This document shows positions 1 to 10,476 of a stretch of 64,000 bases of DNA, piece by piece (position 1 is the stretch's first letter; every line of letters starts with the position of its first letter). The notes below the pieces were generated by a model, which searched no databases, was not told where the DNA came from, and was given only the letters and a program-made list of their open reading frames with translations. The translations under genes were made by a program, and so were the position numbers. This DNA is from Sphingomonas sp. G-3-2-10 (GTDB lineage: Bacteria > Pseudomonadota > Alphaproteobacteria > Sphingomonadales > Sphingomonadaceae): the NCBI RefSeq assembly GCF_012927115.1, contig NZ_JABBFY010000001.1:1426001-1490000 (forward strand). Direction: 5' to 3'.

Positions 1-674
1 TGCACCTCGGGATGATCGAGGCACAGCAACGCCGCGCCATAGAAGGGGACATTCTCGACGAACTCGACGAAACAGTCCTTCACCCGGTCGAACGAGCCAT
101 AATGGTCGAGATGTTCGGGATCGATGTTGGTCACGACCGCGATCGTGCCGTCGAGGCGCAGGAAGCTGCCGTCGCTCTCGTCGGCTTCGACCACCATCCA
201 GTCGCTGTCGCCCAGACGCGCGTTCGAGCCATATTGGTTGATGATGCCGCCGTTGATGACGGTCGGATCGACGCCGCCGGCATCGAGCAGGGCCGCGATC
301 ATCGAAGTCGTGGTGGTCTTGCCGTGGGTCCCCGCCACCGCGACGGTGGATTTCAGCCGCATCAGCTCGGCCAGCATCTCTGCGCGGCGCACCACCGGCA
401 CCCGGCGCTCATAGGCGGCTTCGACTTCGGGGTTGCCACGCTTGATCGCGGTGGAAGTGACCACCACGGCGGCATCGCCCAGATTGTCGGCGGCATGGCC
501 GATCGACACCGAAATCCCGCGCTTGCGCAGCCCCTCGATCACATAGCCTTCGGCGACGTCTGAACCCTGAACCTTGTAGCCGAGATTGTGCATCACCTCG
601 GCAATACCGGACATGCCGATACCGCCGATGCCGACGAAGTGAATGGTCCCGATGTCGGTTGCAACGCCCTTCAT
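1..674 (-). CDS. murC: UDP-N-acetylmuramate--L-alanine ligase MurC (partial, C-terminus outside window)
   Basis: Cytoplasmic Mur ligase that adds L-alanine to UDP-MurNAc, the first step in building the peptidoglycan stem peptide. About 224 N-terminal residues are visible. A glycine-rich GIGGIGMSG segment (residues 15-23) starts the UDP-binding domain and the ATP P-loop GTHGKTTTT lies at 115-123, both diagnostic of MurC. The reading frame runs off the left edge of the window, so the substrate-binding C-terminal domain is not seen. The ATG at 674 overlaps the murG stop as ATGA, so the two are probably translationally coupled. It is the last visible gene of the dcw operon. Confidence 0.96.
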   Translation of the reverse strand, partial: MKGVATDIGTIHFVGIGGIGMSGIAEVMHNLGYKVQGSDVAEGYVIEGLRKRGISVSIGHAADNLGDAAVVVTSTAIKRGNPEVEAAYERRVPVVRRAEMLAELMRLKSTVAVAGTHGKTTTTSMIAALLDAGGVDPTVINGGIINQYGSNARLGDSDWMVVEADESDGSFLRLDGTIAVVTNIDPEHLDHYGSFDRVKDCFVEFVENVPFYGAALLCLDHPEV

Positions 675-1822
675 GAGTAAGCGGGCCTTCCCTGCATGGC
701 GGCACGGCGGACGGCGATGGGAGCCTCCGGCGCGTGGATGGATTCGACGAGATCGGCGAGATCGCGCGCGGCATTGGGCTTGCCGCACGACTTGGCGCGC
801 GCCGCCGCATTTTCTAGCCCGACCGTGTCGAGCCCGAGCTTCTGGATCTGCTTGGCAAGTTCCGGCGCGGTGAAGGCGCGCTGGCTGATCGTGCGCGCGC
901 CGCCCGCGGCGGTGATCTCGCGCGCGTTGACGGTCTGGTGATCGTCGGTCGCGCTGGGCAGTGGCACGAGAATCGCGGGACGGCCCGCGGCGGTCAGCTC
1001 GGAAATGGTCGAGGCCCCTGCCCGTGCGATCACGATATGCGCCCAGGCGAGGCGTTCGGGCATGTCGGGTAGATAGGTCGCGATCTCCGCCGGAATGCCG
1101 TGCGCGGCATATTTGGCGCGGACCGTATCGATATCCTCGACGCGCGCCTGATGCGTCACCTGCAGGCGGCGGCGGAAATGGGTCGGCAGCAGCGCGAGGC
1201 CATCGGGCACAACTTGCGATAGGATCGACGCGCCTTGGCTGCCGCCGGTAACGAGCACGCGGAAGATGCCGTCTTCGTCCAGCATCGGATAGGGCCGGCT
1301 GCGCAGTTCCAAGATCGCCTCGCGCACCGGATTGCCGATATGATGGGTCTTGGCCTTCCAGCTATCCTTCAGCCGTTCGGTCGTCTCGTAGCTGGTGGCG
1401 ATCGCATCGACCTTGCCCGCGACATAGCGGTTCACCCGGCCGAGCACTGCATTCTGCTCGTGGATCACGGTGGGCACGCCACGCGAGAAAGCGCCGAGCA
1501 GCGCGGGCAGCGCGGGATAGCCGCCGAAGCCGATCACGCAGCTCGGATGCATTTCCTTGAACAGCGTGATCGCCATCGATCGGCCCGCGAGCATCTTGCC
1601 CGCCGCCTTGACGAAACCCAGCGGTCCGCCGCCGAGACGGCCGGCCGGAAGGACGTGCGTCTCGATATCCTCGAACAGCCCGGGAAAACGCACGCCGCGA
1701 TCGTCGGAGATCAGCGCGACATGGTGACCGCGCCCGAGCAGCTCCGTCGCCAGCGCCGCCGCGGGCACCATGTGCCCCCCGGTGCCGCCTGCCGCCAGAA
1801 CATAGGTACGCGAATTCGTCAT
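671..1822 (-). CDS. murG: UDP-GlcNAc:lipid I N-acetylglucosaminyltransferase MurG
   Basis: Peripheral membrane glycosyltransferase (GT28) that converts lipid I to lipid II on the inner face of the membrane. The protein is 383 residues, normal for the family. The N-terminal GGTGGH loop (12-17) and an HEQN segment in the acceptor domain match MurG; the C-terminal domain carries the nucleotide-sugar motif around [10 protein letters not shown]. The ATG at 1822 was chosen because it overlaps the ftsW stop as ATGA and directly precedes the conserved start of the fold. The same reading frame stays open upstream through ftsW as a shadow. It lies between ftsW and murC, the usual proteobacterial order. 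Confidence 0.96.
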   Translation of the reverse strand: MTNSRTYVLAAGGTGGHMVPAAALATELLGRGHHVALISDDRGVRFPGLFEDIETHVLPAGRLGGGPLGFVKAAGKMLAGRSMAITLFKEMHPSCVIGFGGYPALPALLGAFSRGVPTVIHEQNAVLGRVNRYVAGKVDAIATSYETTERLKDSWKAKTHHIGNPVREAILELRSRPYPMLDEDGIFRVLVTGGSQGASILSQVVPDGLALLPTHFRRRLQVTHQARVEDIDTVRAKYAAHGIPAEIATYLPDMPERLAWAHIVIARAGASTISELTAAGRPAILVPLPSATDDHQTVNAREITAAGGARTISQRAFTAPELAKQIQKLGLDTVGLENAAARAKSCGKPNAARDLADLVESIHAPEAPIAVRRAAMQGRPAYS

Positions 1823-3057
1823 GTGCCGCTCCACCGCACGGTATAGGGAGAGCGCTTCAGATACGGGTTTCGGCGCGTGAAGGCGAGCAAAAGCCCCATC
1901 CCGATCGAAAGTGCGATCATCGACGATCCGCCATAGCTGATGAAGGGCAAGGTCATGCCCTTCGACGGCGCCAGACCGGTGTTCACCGCCATGTTGATGA
2001 ACGCCTGAACCCCGAACTGCGCGACGAGGCCGGTGGCCGCCAGCAGCTTGAACGCATCCTCTTCGTCGATCAGCTTCAGCAGCACGCGCAGTATGATCGC
2101 GACATAGAGGATCGCGATGGCCGCGCAGGCCAGCAGGCCGAATTCCTCGCCGATCACCGAGAAGATGTAATCGGTATGCGCTTCCGGCAGCTTGAACTTC
2201 ACCTGCCCGCTGCCCGGGCCGGTGCCGAACAGGCCGCCGGAGGTAAGCGTCTGCTCGGCTATGTTGGTCTGGTAATGCTCGGCCAGCGCCTTTTCCTTGG
2301 TCGGCCACAGGAAGCTGTCGATGCGGATGCGCGCGGTGCTGTAGAAGAGATAGGCCGAGACGATACCGGCCAGGCCCAACGCCGCCAGCCCGCCGATCAC
2401 TGCAGGCGAGATGCCGGCAACGGTCAGCAGGATGATCCAGACGATGCAGAACACCATCGTCTGGCCGAAGTCCGGCTGCATCATCAGCAGCATCGCAACC
2501 AGCGCAGTGAGGCCGCCGGTGACACCGAGCATCAGCGTCATCGGCAACTGGTTGTCGCTGGCGCGCAGCGACAGGATCCACGCGATCGACACGATGAAGA
2601 GCGGCTTGAGGAATTCCGAGGGCTGGAGATCGGAGACGCCGAGATTGATCCAGCGCCGCGCGCCGTTCACTTCGCTGCCGATAAAGGGCAGCAGCACGAG
2701 CAGCAGGATACAGATCCCCGCCCCGATCAGCGCGCCGCGCCGGGCGAGCGTCAACGGGATCATCGACACGACGATCATGATCGGCACGGACAGTGCGACC
2801 CAGATCAGCTGGCGCCAGAAATAATACATCGGCGCGACGATATGCGCCCCATCCGAATAGCGCCGTGCGGTGGCGGGCGATGCGGCGGCGACGGCGACCA
2901 GGCCGATGGCGATCAGCAGCAGCACGAGCAGCAGCAGGACGCGATCGACTTCCCAGAACCACATGCCCGCGCGCGTCTGGTTGGCGCGGCCGATCTGATT
3001 GCCGACGCGGCGGCGGACCTTGGGTGCCTCGGGGGCGTCGATCGCCTCCTCGCTCAC
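1819..3057 (-). CDS. ftsW: Peptidoglycan polymerase / division SEDS protein FtsW
   Basis: SEDS-family integral membrane glycosyltransferase that polymerises septal glycan strands together with its partner FtsI, also encoded here. The protein is 412 residues with about ten hydrophobic segments and a short charged cytoplasmic N-terminus rich in arginine. The C-terminal stretch ending in PFISYGGSSM is a SEDS signature. The start is GTG at 3057, which overlaps the murD stop as GTGA. RodA is the main alternative, but position between murD and murG argues for FtsW. Confidence 0.95.
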   Translation of the reverse strand: MSEEAIDAPEAPKVRRRVGNQIGRANQTRAGMWFWEVDRVLLLLVLLLIAIGLVAVAAASPATARRYSDGAHIVAPMYYFWRQLIWVALSVPIMIVVSMIPLTLARRGALIGAGICILLLVLLPFIGSEVNGARRWINLGVSDLQPSEFLKPLFIVSIAWILSLRASDNQLPMTLMLGVTGGLTALVAMLLMMQPDFGQTMVFCIVWIILLTVAGISPAVIGGLAALGLAGIVSAYLFYSTARIRIDSFLWPTKEKALAEHYQTNIAEQTLTSGGLFGTGPGSGQVKFKLPEAHTDYIFSVIGEEFGLLACAAIAILYVAIILRVLLKLIDEEDAFKLLAATGLVAQFGVQAFINMAVNTGLAPSKGMTLPFISYGGSSMIALSIGMGLLLAFTRRNPYLKRSPYTVRWSGT

Positions 3058-4343
3058 GCCAGTGCCTCGACGGCATCACGGAAAGCTTGACCCCGCGCCT
3101 CATAATCGCGGAACTGATCGAAGGATGCGCAAGCCGGCGACAGCAGCACCGTGTCGCCCGGCCGCGCATTAGCGGCCGCAGCCTTCACCGCGGCTTCAAG
3201 CGTGCCGCTCCGTTCGACGGGCATGTCGGCGCTGAGAAGGTCGGCGAACATCTCGCCCGCCTCGCCGATGGTGTAGGCGCGGACAACATGGGAAAAACCC
3301 GGACGGCAGGCGTCGAGGTCGCTGGTCTTGGCCTTGCCGCCGACGATCCAGTGGATGCGCGGATAGGCCGACAGCGCCGGTGCGGCGGAATCGGAATTGG
3401 TCGCCTTGCTGTCGTTGACGAACAGCACGCCGTTCTTCTCCGCGACGCGCTCCATGCGGTGCGGCAGGCCGGGGAAGATCTGGAGGCCCTTGTCGATCGA
3501 CGCATTGTCGATACCCAGCGCTTCGCAGGCGGCAATGGCGGCAAGCGCGTTCTGGGCGTTGTGCGGCCCCTGCAATGCGGGCCAGCGCGACTGGTCCATG
3601 CAGACTCCCGGCGCGATCTTGGTCAGATCCTCGCTGCGGCCGGATACGGCGACCTGACGTGCGACGGCGGCCGAGGGCGCGTCGCCGATGCCGATGACGG
3701 CGGCGTGGCCCTTCGACTGCATTGCGAACAGGCGCGCCTTGGACGCGGCGTAGGCTTCGAACCCGTCATAGCGGTCGAGGTGATCGGGCGTGATATTGAG
3801 CAGCAGCGCGACGTCGCAGTCGAGGCTGTGGGTCAGGTCGATCTGGTAGCTCGACAGCTCCAGCACATAGACGCCGCCTTCCGGCAGCGGCTGCTCGGCG
3901 AGGATCGGGATGCCGATATTGCCGCCGGCGAGCGAGGAAATCCCCGCGGTGCGGATGATGTGATGGACCAGCGCGGTGGTGGTCGATTTGCCGTTGGTGC
4001 CGGTGATGCCGACGACGCGGTGCGGCGGCAGGTTCGCGCGGGCCTGCGCGAACAGCTCGATATCGCCGATCAGCGGAACGCCCGCGTCCCGCGCCTTCGC
4101 GGTGATCGGGTGACGGTTGATCGGGACGCCGGGCGAAACCACCACGCCCGCGAAGCCGGTCAGGTCGATTTCGAGCGGATCGGCATGTGCCGCGTTCGTC
4201 ACACTGGCGAGCACGTCCGCATTGGTATCCCACGCCACGACTTCGGCGCCGCTGGCGACGAGCGCGTCGACAGTCGCGATGCCGGATCGTGCAAGCCCCA
4301 GCACCGCATAGCGCTTGCCGCGGAAGAGCTCGCTCGTAATCAC
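3054..4343 (-). CDS. murD: UDP-N-acetylmuramoyl-L-alanine--D-glutamate ligase MurD
   Basis: Cytoplasmic Mur ligase adding D-glutamate to UDP-MurNAc-L-Ala. The protein is 429 residues. The N-terminal Rossmann-like domain contains GLARSG, the central domain has the P-loop GTNGKSTTT near residue 115, and [10 protein letters not shown] and VNDSKATN are conserved ligase motifs. The reading frame continues far upstream without a stop, so start choice matters. I chose the GTG at 4343 because it forms a GTGA overlap with the mraY stop and immediately precedes the conserved N-terminus. Confidence 0.95.
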   Translation of the reverse strand: MITSELFRGKRYAVLGLARSGIATVDALVASGAEVVAWDTNADVLASVTNAAHADPLEIDLTGFAGVVVSPGVPINRHPITAKARDAGVPLIGDIELFAQARANLPPHRVVGITGTNGKSTTTALVHHIIRTAGISSLAGGNIGIPILAEQPLPEGGVYVLELSSYQIDLTHSLDCDVALLLNITPDHLDRYDGFEAYAASKARLFAMQSKGHAAVIGIGDAPSAAVARQVAVSGRSEDLTKIAPGVCMDQSRWPALQGPHNAQNALAAIAACEALGIDNASIDKGLQIFPGLPHRMERVAEKNGVLFVNDSKATNSDSAAPALSAYPRIHWIVGGKAKTSDLDACRPGFSHVVRAYTIGEAGEMFADLLSADMPVERSGTLEAAVKAAAANARPGDTVLLSPACASFDQFRDYEARGQAFRDAVEALA

Positions 4344-5410
4344 CGCAGCTTCAGCGTCGCCAGCCCTGCCAGCGCCAGCACGAACGAGATGATCCAGAAA
4401 CGGATCACGACGGTCGGCTCGGACCAGCCCAGTTGCTCGAAATGATGGTGGATAGGCGCCATCTTGAACACGCGCTTGCCGGTGCGCTTGAAGAAGAAGA
4501 CCTGGATGATGACGCTGAGCGCCTCCATCACGAACAGGCCGCCGATGATGCCCAGCACGATCTCGTGATGCGTCACAACCGCGATGGTGCCCAGCGCGCC
4601 GCCCAGCGCAAGGCTGCCGGTATCGCCCATGAACACCGCCGCCGGCGGCGCATTGAACCAGAGGAAGGCGAGGCCCGCCCCCATGATCGCGCCGCAGAAG
4701 ATGGCGAGATCGCCCGCGCCCGGCACGTGCGGGATGCCCAGATAGGTGGCGAACACCTTGTTGCCCGCCAGATATGCGATCAGCATGAACGCCATGCTGG
4801 CGATCACCACCGGCATCGTCGCGAGGCCGTCGAGACCATCGGTCAGGTTCACCGCATTGCCGAACGCCACGATCGTGAAGGCGGCGAAGACGATGTAGAA
4901 ATAGCCGAGATCGGGGTGGATCCAGCTGAAGAAGGGTACATAGAGCTGCGTGCCGTTGAGCGAGAGGATGATCCAACTCGCCACGCCCGCGATCGCGAAT
5001 TCGCCGAGCAGGCGGACCCGGCCCGATACGCCCGCGGTGCTGGCCTTCCGCACCTTGTCGTAATCGTCGAGAAACCCGATCATGCCGAACCCGAAGGTCA
5101 CGAACATGCAGGCCCAGACATAGGGGTTCTTCAGGTCCATCCACAGCAGGATCGACAGCATCAGGCTGGTGAGGATCATCAGCCCGCCCATCGTCGGCGT
5201 GCCGCGCTTGGCGAGATGACTCTGCGGGCCGTCGGTGCGGATCGGCTGCCCCTTGCCCTGACGGATGCGCAGCCAGCCGATGAAGCGCGGCCCGATGATC
5301 AGGCCCAGCAGCAGCGCGGTCGCGACCGCGCCGCCGGTGCGAAACGAGAGATAGCGGAAAAGGTTGAAGATGCCCGGGAAACCCAGCCAGTCCGCAATCA
5401 GGTAGAGCAT
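4340..5410 (-). CDS. mraY: Phospho-N-acetylmuramoyl-pentapeptide-transferase MraY
   Basis: Integral membrane enzyme that transfers phospho-MurNAc-pentapeptide to undecaprenyl phosphate, giving lipid I. The protein is 356 residues with about ten transmembrane segments. Recognisable motifs are the GTPTMGG loop, FLDDYDK with the catalytic aspartates, [13 protein letters not shown], and the histidine-rich cytoplasmic loop PIHHHFE. The ATG at 5410 lies 13 bp inside the end of murF, and its stop overlaps the murD GTG, so translation is coupled on both sides. Confidence 0.97.
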   Translation of the reverse strand: MLYLIADWLGFPGIFNLFRYLSFRTGGAVATALLLGLIIGPRFIGWLRIRQGKGQPIRTDGPQSHLAKRGTPTMGGLMILTSLMLSILLWMDLKNPYVWACMFVTFGFGMIGFLDDYDKVRKASTAGVSGRVRLLGEFAIAGVASWIILSLNGTQLYVPFFSWIHPDLGYFYIVFAAFTIVAFGNAVNLTDGLDGLATMPVVIASMAFMLIAYLAGNKVFATYLGIPHVPGAGDLAIFCGAIMGAGLAFLWFNAPPAAVFMGDTGSLALGGALGTIAVVTHHEIVLGIIGGLFVMEALSVIIQVFFFKRTGKRVFKMAPIHHHFEQLGWSEPTVVIRFWIISFVLALAGLATLKLR

Positions 5411-6792
5411 GGTTGTCTTTCCGCGAGAGCCGCGACCACAGTAGCGAGCCGCACGCCGTTCGAGCCTTTGACGAGAACCGCGTCACCCGGTGCGAGCATA
5501 TCGAGGAGATGATCGCGAGCCGAAGACGCGTCGGGCACATGGACGAAATCGACATGCCCCTCAAGGGCATTTGCAAGCGGCCCCATGCTCTCGCCGACAA
5601 GGATCGCAAAATCTACACCGGCTGCCTCGATCGGGCCGGACAGCTCGGCGTGGAACGCGTCGGAATGCTCGCCCAGCTCGCGCATTTCACCCAGCACCGC
5701 CAGCTTGCGTCCCTTTTCGTGCGACAGCACGTCGAGCGTCGCGCGCATCGAGGCGGGATTGGCGTTGTAGCTTTCGTCGATCACAAGCGCCTCGCCATCC
5801 GCGACCGGCGCGAGGAAGCGATGGCCGCGGCCGGCAAGCCCCGCCATCTCCGCCAGCGCGAGGCCGGCAAGCTCGAGATCGCCGCCCACCGCATCGACCG
5901 CCGCGAGTATGCCGAGCGAATTGGAAACCCAGTGCGCGCCGGGCTGCGAGATGGTGAAGCTCAGTTCGCGCGCACCCTTTTCGTTGCCGCCCAGACGGAC
6001 CGTGACGAAGGTGCCGCCGGTGCGGGTGCGCATCGTCTCGATCGCGCGAACGTCCGCGCCTTCCCTCATGCCAAAGGTCACGATGTTCGAGGCATAAGGC
6101 CTGGCGGCGGCGATCAGGCGATCGCGGTGCGGGCTGTCATAGGGAATGATCGCGGTGCCGCCGGGTTCGAGGCCCTGGAAGATCTCGCCCTTCGCGTCGG
6201 CGATGGCGGCTTCGTCCTTGAAGAAGCCCATATGCGCCGGGGCGATGGTGGTGACCATCGCGACGTGCGGGCGAACGAAGCGCGTCAACGCGGCGAGTTC
6301 GCCCGCATGGTTCATGCCCATCTCGAACACGCCGTAGCGCGCGTTACGGGGCATCCGCGCGAGGCTGAGCGGCACGCCGGTATGGTTGTTGTACGACTTG
6401 ACCGAGCGGTGGGCATAGCCCGGCTCCTGCCGGTCGAGCGCGGCGAACAGGGCTTCCTTGGTACCGGTCTTGCCGACCGAACCGGTCACGCCGATCACCT
6501 TGCCCTCCATCCGCACCCGCGCCGCGACACCCAGCGCTTCGAGCGCGCGCATCGTGTCCGGCACGGTCACATGCGGGTGCGGCGTCTGGGAGGAAACGAC
6601 CGCACCCGCAGCCCCTTGGCCAAATGCCTGGTCGAGGAAGCGATGACCGTCGGTCGTCTCTCCGCTCAGCGCCAGGAACAGGTCGCCAGGGCCAACTTCG
6701 CGGGAGTCGAACGTGACTCCCGAAACTTCGAAATCCGCACTCGCCTTGCCGCCGGTCGCGTCGGCGATCTCTTCGGCGGTCCACAGCCTCAT
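5398..6792 (-). CDS. murF: UDP-MurNAc-tripeptide--D-Ala-D-Ala ligase MurF
   Basis: Cytoplasmic ligase that adds D-Ala-D-Ala to complete the UDP-MurNAc-pentapeptide. The protein is 464 residues with the P-loop [10 protein letters not shown] near residue 103, an aromatic/asparagine-rich SYNNHTG segment after it, and [11 protein letters not shown], a MurF signature. A GTG at 6801 would add three residues. I prefer the ATG at 6792 because it forms ATGA with the murE stop, the pattern used throughout this operon. Confidence 0.96.
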   Translation of the reverse strand: MRLWTAEEIADATGGKASADFEVSGVTFDSREVGPGDLFLALSGETTDGHRFLDQAFGQGAAGAVVSSQTPHPHVTVPDTMRALEALGVAARVRMEGKVIGVTGSVGKTGTKEALFAALDRQEPGYAHRSVKSYNNHTGVPLSLARMPRNARYGVFEMGMNHAGELAALTRFVRPHVAMVTTIAPAHMGFFKDEAAIADAKGEIFQGLEPGGTAIIPYDSPHRDRLIAAARPYASNIVTFGMREGADVRAIETMRTRTGGTFVTVRLGGNEKGARELSFTISQPGAHWVSNSLGILAAVDAVGGDLELAGLALAEMAGLAGRGHRFLAPVADGEALVIDESYNANPASMRATLDVLSHEKGRKLAVLGEMRELGEHSDAFHAELSGPIEAAGVDFAILVGESMGPLANALEGHVDFVHVPDASSARDHLLDMLAPGDAVLVKGSNGVRLATVVAALAERQPCST

Positions 6793-8204
6793 GCCGCGCA
6801 CTCCCGCGCGACGGTAACGTCGTCGAACGGCAGCACCCGGTCGCCGACGATCTGCCCCTGCTCATGGCCCTTGCCGGCCAGCAGGACGATGTCTTCCGCT
6901 CCGGCCATTTCGATCGCGGCGGCGATGGCTTCGCGGCGGCCGCCGATCTCGACGGCGTTCGGCGCGCCCTTCAGGACTTCGCGGCGGATCGCGGCAGGGT
7001 CTTCGGAACGCGGATTGTCATCGGTGACGATCACCACGTCCGCGCCCGCGGCGGCTTCGCGGCCCATCAGTTCGCGCTTGCCCGGATCGCGATCGCCGCC
7101 CGCGCCGAAGACGAGGATCAGTCTGCCCTGCGTATGCGGCTTGAGCGCGGCGACGGCGGCTTCGAGCGCATCCGGCGTATGGGCGTAGTCGACATAGACC
7201 GGCGCGCCGCTCTTCGCGATCACCGCACGCTCGAGGCGGCCGCGCACCGGCTGGAGGCGCGAGAGATTGGACAGCGTCGTCGCGATATCGCCGCCCGTGG
7301 CGATCACGAGGCCCGCGGCGGTCAGCGCGTTGGCGGCCTGATAGGCACCGATCAGCGGCAGATTGACCTTGTAGCTCTTGCCTTCGGCTTCGATCGTCAG
7401 CCCCTGTCCCAGCAAGGTCGGGTCGCGTCCCACAAGGCGTAGCGTGTCGCCATGCTCGCCCACGGTGATCAGGCGATTGCCGCGCGCGCGGGCGAGATCG
7501 ATCACCCGCTCCGAATTGGCGTCGTCGACCCACACCACTGCTGCGCCATCGGCATCGAGCACTTCCGCGAACAGCCGGAGCTTGGCGTGGAAATAGGCGG
7601 CCATGTCGCCATGATAGTCGAGATGATCGCGGCTGAGATTGGTGAACGCCGCGGCTTTAACCGGCAGACCTTCGGTCCGGTATTGCGACAGGCCGTGCGA
7701 CGAGGCTTCGAACGCGACATGCGTGACGCCTTCGCGGGCAAGGCCGGCGACGTTCGACAGGAAAGTCACGATATCCGGCGTGGTCAGGCCGGTGCTGACG
7801 CTATCGTCGGCCGTGGTGACGCCCAGCGTACCGATCGAGGCCGCATGGAATCCGGTCATCCGCCACAGCTGGCGCGTCATCTCGACGGTCGACGTCTTGC
7901 CGTTGGTGCCGGTGACGGCGACCGCGCTTTGCGGAAACGGCGCGAAGAAGGCCGCCGCCAGCCGCGCGAACCGTTCACGGGGATTGTCGTCGGCAATGTG
8001 CAGCGCGCCCTCGACCGCGACTCCCGGCCGCGCGACGATTGCCACCGCACCGGCCTTGATCGCAGCCGGAATGAAATCCTCGCCATTCACCGTCGCGCCC
8101 TGAAACGCGCCGAAGATGGTGCCGGGCGCCACCTTGCGGTGATCGATCGCGAAACCGGTGACGGTCTTGTCGCCGCCGCCCTCGATCAGCTGTTCGAGCT
8201 TCAT
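6789..8204 (-). CDS. murE: UDP-MurNAc-L-Ala-D-Glu--meso-diaminopimelate ligase MurE
   Basis: Cytoplasmic Mur ligase adding the third residue of the stem peptide. The protein is 471 residues with the P-loop GTNGKTST near residue 105. The motif DNPRSEDP in the C-terminal domain is the meso-diaminopimelate recognition sequence (DNPR), so the cell should make mDAP-type rather than lysine-type peptidoglycan. The ATG at 8204 overlaps the ftsI stop as ATGA. Confidence 0.96.
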   Translation of the reverse strand: MKLEQLIEGGGDKTVTGFAIDHRKVAPGTIFGAFQGATVNGEDFIPAAIKAGAVAIVARPGVAVEGALHIADDNPRERFARLAAAFFAPFPQSAVAVTGTNGKTSTVEMTRQLWRMTGFHAASIGTLGVTTADDSVSTGLTTPDIVTFLSNVAGLAREGVTHVAFEASSHGLSQYRTEGLPVKAAAFTNLSRDHLDYHGDMAAYFHAKLRLFAEVLDADGAAVVWVDDANSERVIDLARARGNRLITVGEHGDTLRLVGRDPTLLGQGLTIEAEGKSYKVNLPLIGAYQAANALTAAGLVIATGGDIATTLSNLSRLQPVRGRLERAVIAKSGAPVYVDYAHTPDALEAAVAALKPHTQGRLILVFGAGGDRDPGKRELMGREAAAGADVVIVTDDNPRSEDPAAIRREVLKGAPNAVEIGGRREAIAAAIEMAGAEDIVLLAGKGHEQGQIVGDRVLPFDDVTVARECAA

Positions 8205-9898
8205 TGGCCGTGCTGCTCGTTCGGGTTCTTCCAGATCAGCGGCGTGAGTTCGGACAAGTCCAGATCCTTCTTCGCGTCCGGGATCACCCCCAGCAGCGGA
8301 CCCGTGCGCATCACGACGCGTTTGACGACGGGGGCAGCGGTCCAGCCGGCGGTGCGCTGGCCAGCCGATTCGGCGTTTCCGATGGGAGAATCGAGCATAG
8401 CGATAACCACATAGCGCGGCTTATCCATTGGGAAAGCCGCCGCGAAGGTGGAGACGTTCTCACTGGCCGAGTAACCCTTCGCGCCGGGCTTCTCGGCAGT
8501 GCCGGTCTTGCCGCCGACGCGAAAGCCGGGCGCGTCCGCCTTGCCGCCGGTGCCGTTGGTCACGATCAGCCGGAGCAGCTGGCGCATCCGCATGCTGGTC
8601 GCTTCGGAAATGATGCGGCGGCCGGCGGGCAACTTGCCCGGCTCGACCTTCACCAGCGTCGGCGCGTGCCAGATGCCGCCATTGACCAGCGCGGCATAGG
8701 CGCAGGCGAGATGCATCGGGGTCACCGCGATGCCGTGGCCGAACGCTGTGGTCATCGTGGTCGAGCGGCCCCAGTCGCGCGGCCACAGCGTGCCCCAGCG
8801 CTCGATCTCGATCGGCAGCGGCTTGTCGAACATCATGTCGCGGAAAATCTTCTCCAGCGGCTCGCGGCCCATCAGGTCGGCGATGCGCGCGGTGGCGATG
8901 TTCGACGAATAGATCAGCGTCTCCGGGATGTTGAGGAAGCGCTTCTGCGCATGATCGTCCTTGATGCTGAAACGGCCGATCTTGAGCGGCTCGACCGCGT
9001 CGAACCGGCGCGACATCGACGTGACGGTGCCGCTTTCGATCGCCGCCGCCATCGCGATGGGTTTGAACGCCGAGCCCAGTTCGTAGCGGCTCTGCGTGAC
9101 GTTGTTCGCGGGCGGCGCGACTTCGATCATGTTCGGATTGAAGCTGGGCAGCGAGACCATCGCGACGATCTCGCCCGTATCCACGTCCAGGATCACGCCG
9201 CCGGCGCCCTTGGCCTGGAAGCTCGACATCGCCGTCGCCAGTTCGTTCTCGAACGCCGCCTGCACGCGCAGATCGAGCGCCAGCGCGGTCGGCTTGGCCC
9301 TGCCCTCGGCGCTGAGCAGACGCGCGTCGAGCGTCTTCTCCATGCCGATCCCGCCATGACCCGACGAATTCACGAAGCCCAGCACATGCGCGGCAAGCGT
9401 CGATTGCGGATAGAGCCGGTCAGGTTCGCGCATCATCTCGATGCCCGGCTCGCCCAGCGCGTTGACGTCCTTGACCAGCGAGGGAAGCGCGCGGCGCTTC
9501 AGCCAGGCGAAGGAACCGCCCGAATTGAGCAGCGCATAATATTGCGCCTCGCTCTTTTCGGGGATCATCGCGGCGAGGCGCTTGGCCAGATCGGCCTTGT
9601 TGCCGATCAGCTGATTGGGATGGACCGCGATCGACCAGCCTTCGATCGTGCGCGCCAGCGGCTCGCCGTTGCGATCGACGATATCGCCGCGCGGCGGCAG
9701 CAGGCGATCGGCGGGATTGGCGGCAATGGCAGGCGAAGCGGCAAGCGCGAGCCATGCCAGACGGCCGATGACGAACAGCACCGCCGCGCCGAAGATCAGC
9801 GCGAGGATCGCCAGCCGCACCTGAGCGACAGCGACAAGCGACTGACGGGCCCCGCCCGAACCGCGCGAACGCGCGGACGGTGCGAGGATGACGGTCAA
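8201..9898 (-). CDS. ftsI: Septal peptidoglycan transpeptidase FtsI (PBP3)
   Basis: Class B penicillin-binding protein, a bitopic inner-membrane DD-transpeptidase that cross-links septal murein with FtsW. The protein is 565 residues with a short basic N-terminus, one transmembrane helix at about residues 28-50, a PBP dimer domain, and the transpeptidase motifs SAFK (SxxK), SSN (SxN) and KTGT (KTG) in the right order. The start is TTG at 9898 within a TTGA overlap with the ftsL stop; there is no ATG upstream of the membrane helix, so a rare start codon is likely. Confidence 0.94.
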   Translation of the reverse strand: MTVILAPSARSRGSGGARQSLVAVAQVRLAILALIFGAAVLFVIGRLAWLALAASPAIAANPADRLLPPRGDIVDRNGEPLARTIEGWSIAVHPNQLIGNKADLAKRLAAMIPEKSEAQYYALLNSGGSFAWLKRRALPSLVKDVNALGEPGIEMMREPDRLYPQSTLAAHVLGFVNSSGHGGIGMEKTLDARLLSAEGRAKPTALALDLRVQAAFENELATAMSSFQAKGAGGVILDVDTGEIVAMVSLPSFNPNMIEVAPPANNVTQSRYELGSAFKPIAMAAAIESGTVTSMSRRFDAVEPLKIGRFSIKDDHAQKRFLNIPETLIYSSNIATARIADLMGREPLEKIFRDMMFDKPLPIEIERWGTLWPRDWGRSTTMTTAFGHGIAVTPMHLACAYAALVNGGIWHAPTLVKVEPGKLPAGRRIISEATSMRMRQLLRLIVTNGTGGKADAPGFRVGGKTGTAEKPGAKGYSASENVSTFAAAFPMDKPRYVVIAMLDSPIGNAESAGQRTAGWTAAPVVKRVVMRTGPLLGVIPDAKKDLDLSELTPLIWKNPNEQHGQ

Positions 9899-10464
9899 CG
9901 CAGCGCCATCTTCTCGGAGGCCGCACCGCGATCGAGATCGTTCATCGTCGAGCTGCTGAGCATCGCGACGCGAGTGTTCGCGGGACGGCGATCGTTGCTG
10001 GCAACGCGAGTCACGCCGTCACCCTTTGAGGCAACAGCGACGGCGCCGGGCGACTTGCTCGCCTTCGCGGCATCGACCTTCGCCACGGCTGCGACCACGG
10101 CGGGCGCGGCCTGCAGCTTCGGCGTGCCGGCCGGAACGACCAGCGCGGCGACCTGCGGCTTCGCTTCAGCGACCTGTTCGGCGTCGAGGCTGGCGAGCGC
10201 GTGCGCGTCCGGCAGGAACTGTTCGGCCGCGGGCGCGGCATAAGCGACCACGTCGCCGTTCCACTGCTGGAGTTGCGCAAGGTTCGCGCGGGCGCTGAAT
10301 TCGGTTTCCAGTCCGCGGATATCCTTCTTGGCGTTGATGATGTCGCCCTCCACGGCGTGCAGACGTGCGCGCTCTGCAGCGCCATAGGTCGTGGTCATAT
10401 ACCCGCCTACCGCCACCGAAACGCTGGCGGCAAGCCACGCAATCGCTCCAAAGCCCTGCACCAT
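9895..10464 (-). CDS. ftsL: FtsL-like cell division protein
   Basis: Small bitopic protein expected to act with FtsB and FtsQ as a scaffold for FtsWI. The call rests on position between rsmH and ftsI and on topology: 189 residues, one N-terminal transmembrane helix (about residues 5-25), then a charged, probably helical stretch rich in E, K, R and D, typical of FtsL. The C-terminal half is Ala/Val/Pro-rich and longer than in enterobacteria. A GTG at 10467 directly precedes the ATG; the ATG has better spacing to the AGGAG element. Sequence conservation of FtsL is too weak for a motif-based call. Confidence 0.75.
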   Translation of the reverse strand: MVQGFGAIAWLAASVSVAVGGYMTTTYGAAERARLHAVEGDIINAKKDIRGLETEFSARANLAQLQQWNGDVVAYAAPAAEQFLPDAHALASLDAEQVAEAKPQVAALVVPAGTPKLQAAPAVVAAVAKVDAAKASKSPGAVAVASKGDGVTRVASNDRRPANTRVAMLSSSTMNDLDRGAASEKMALR

Positions 10465-10476
10465 CACGCTACTCCT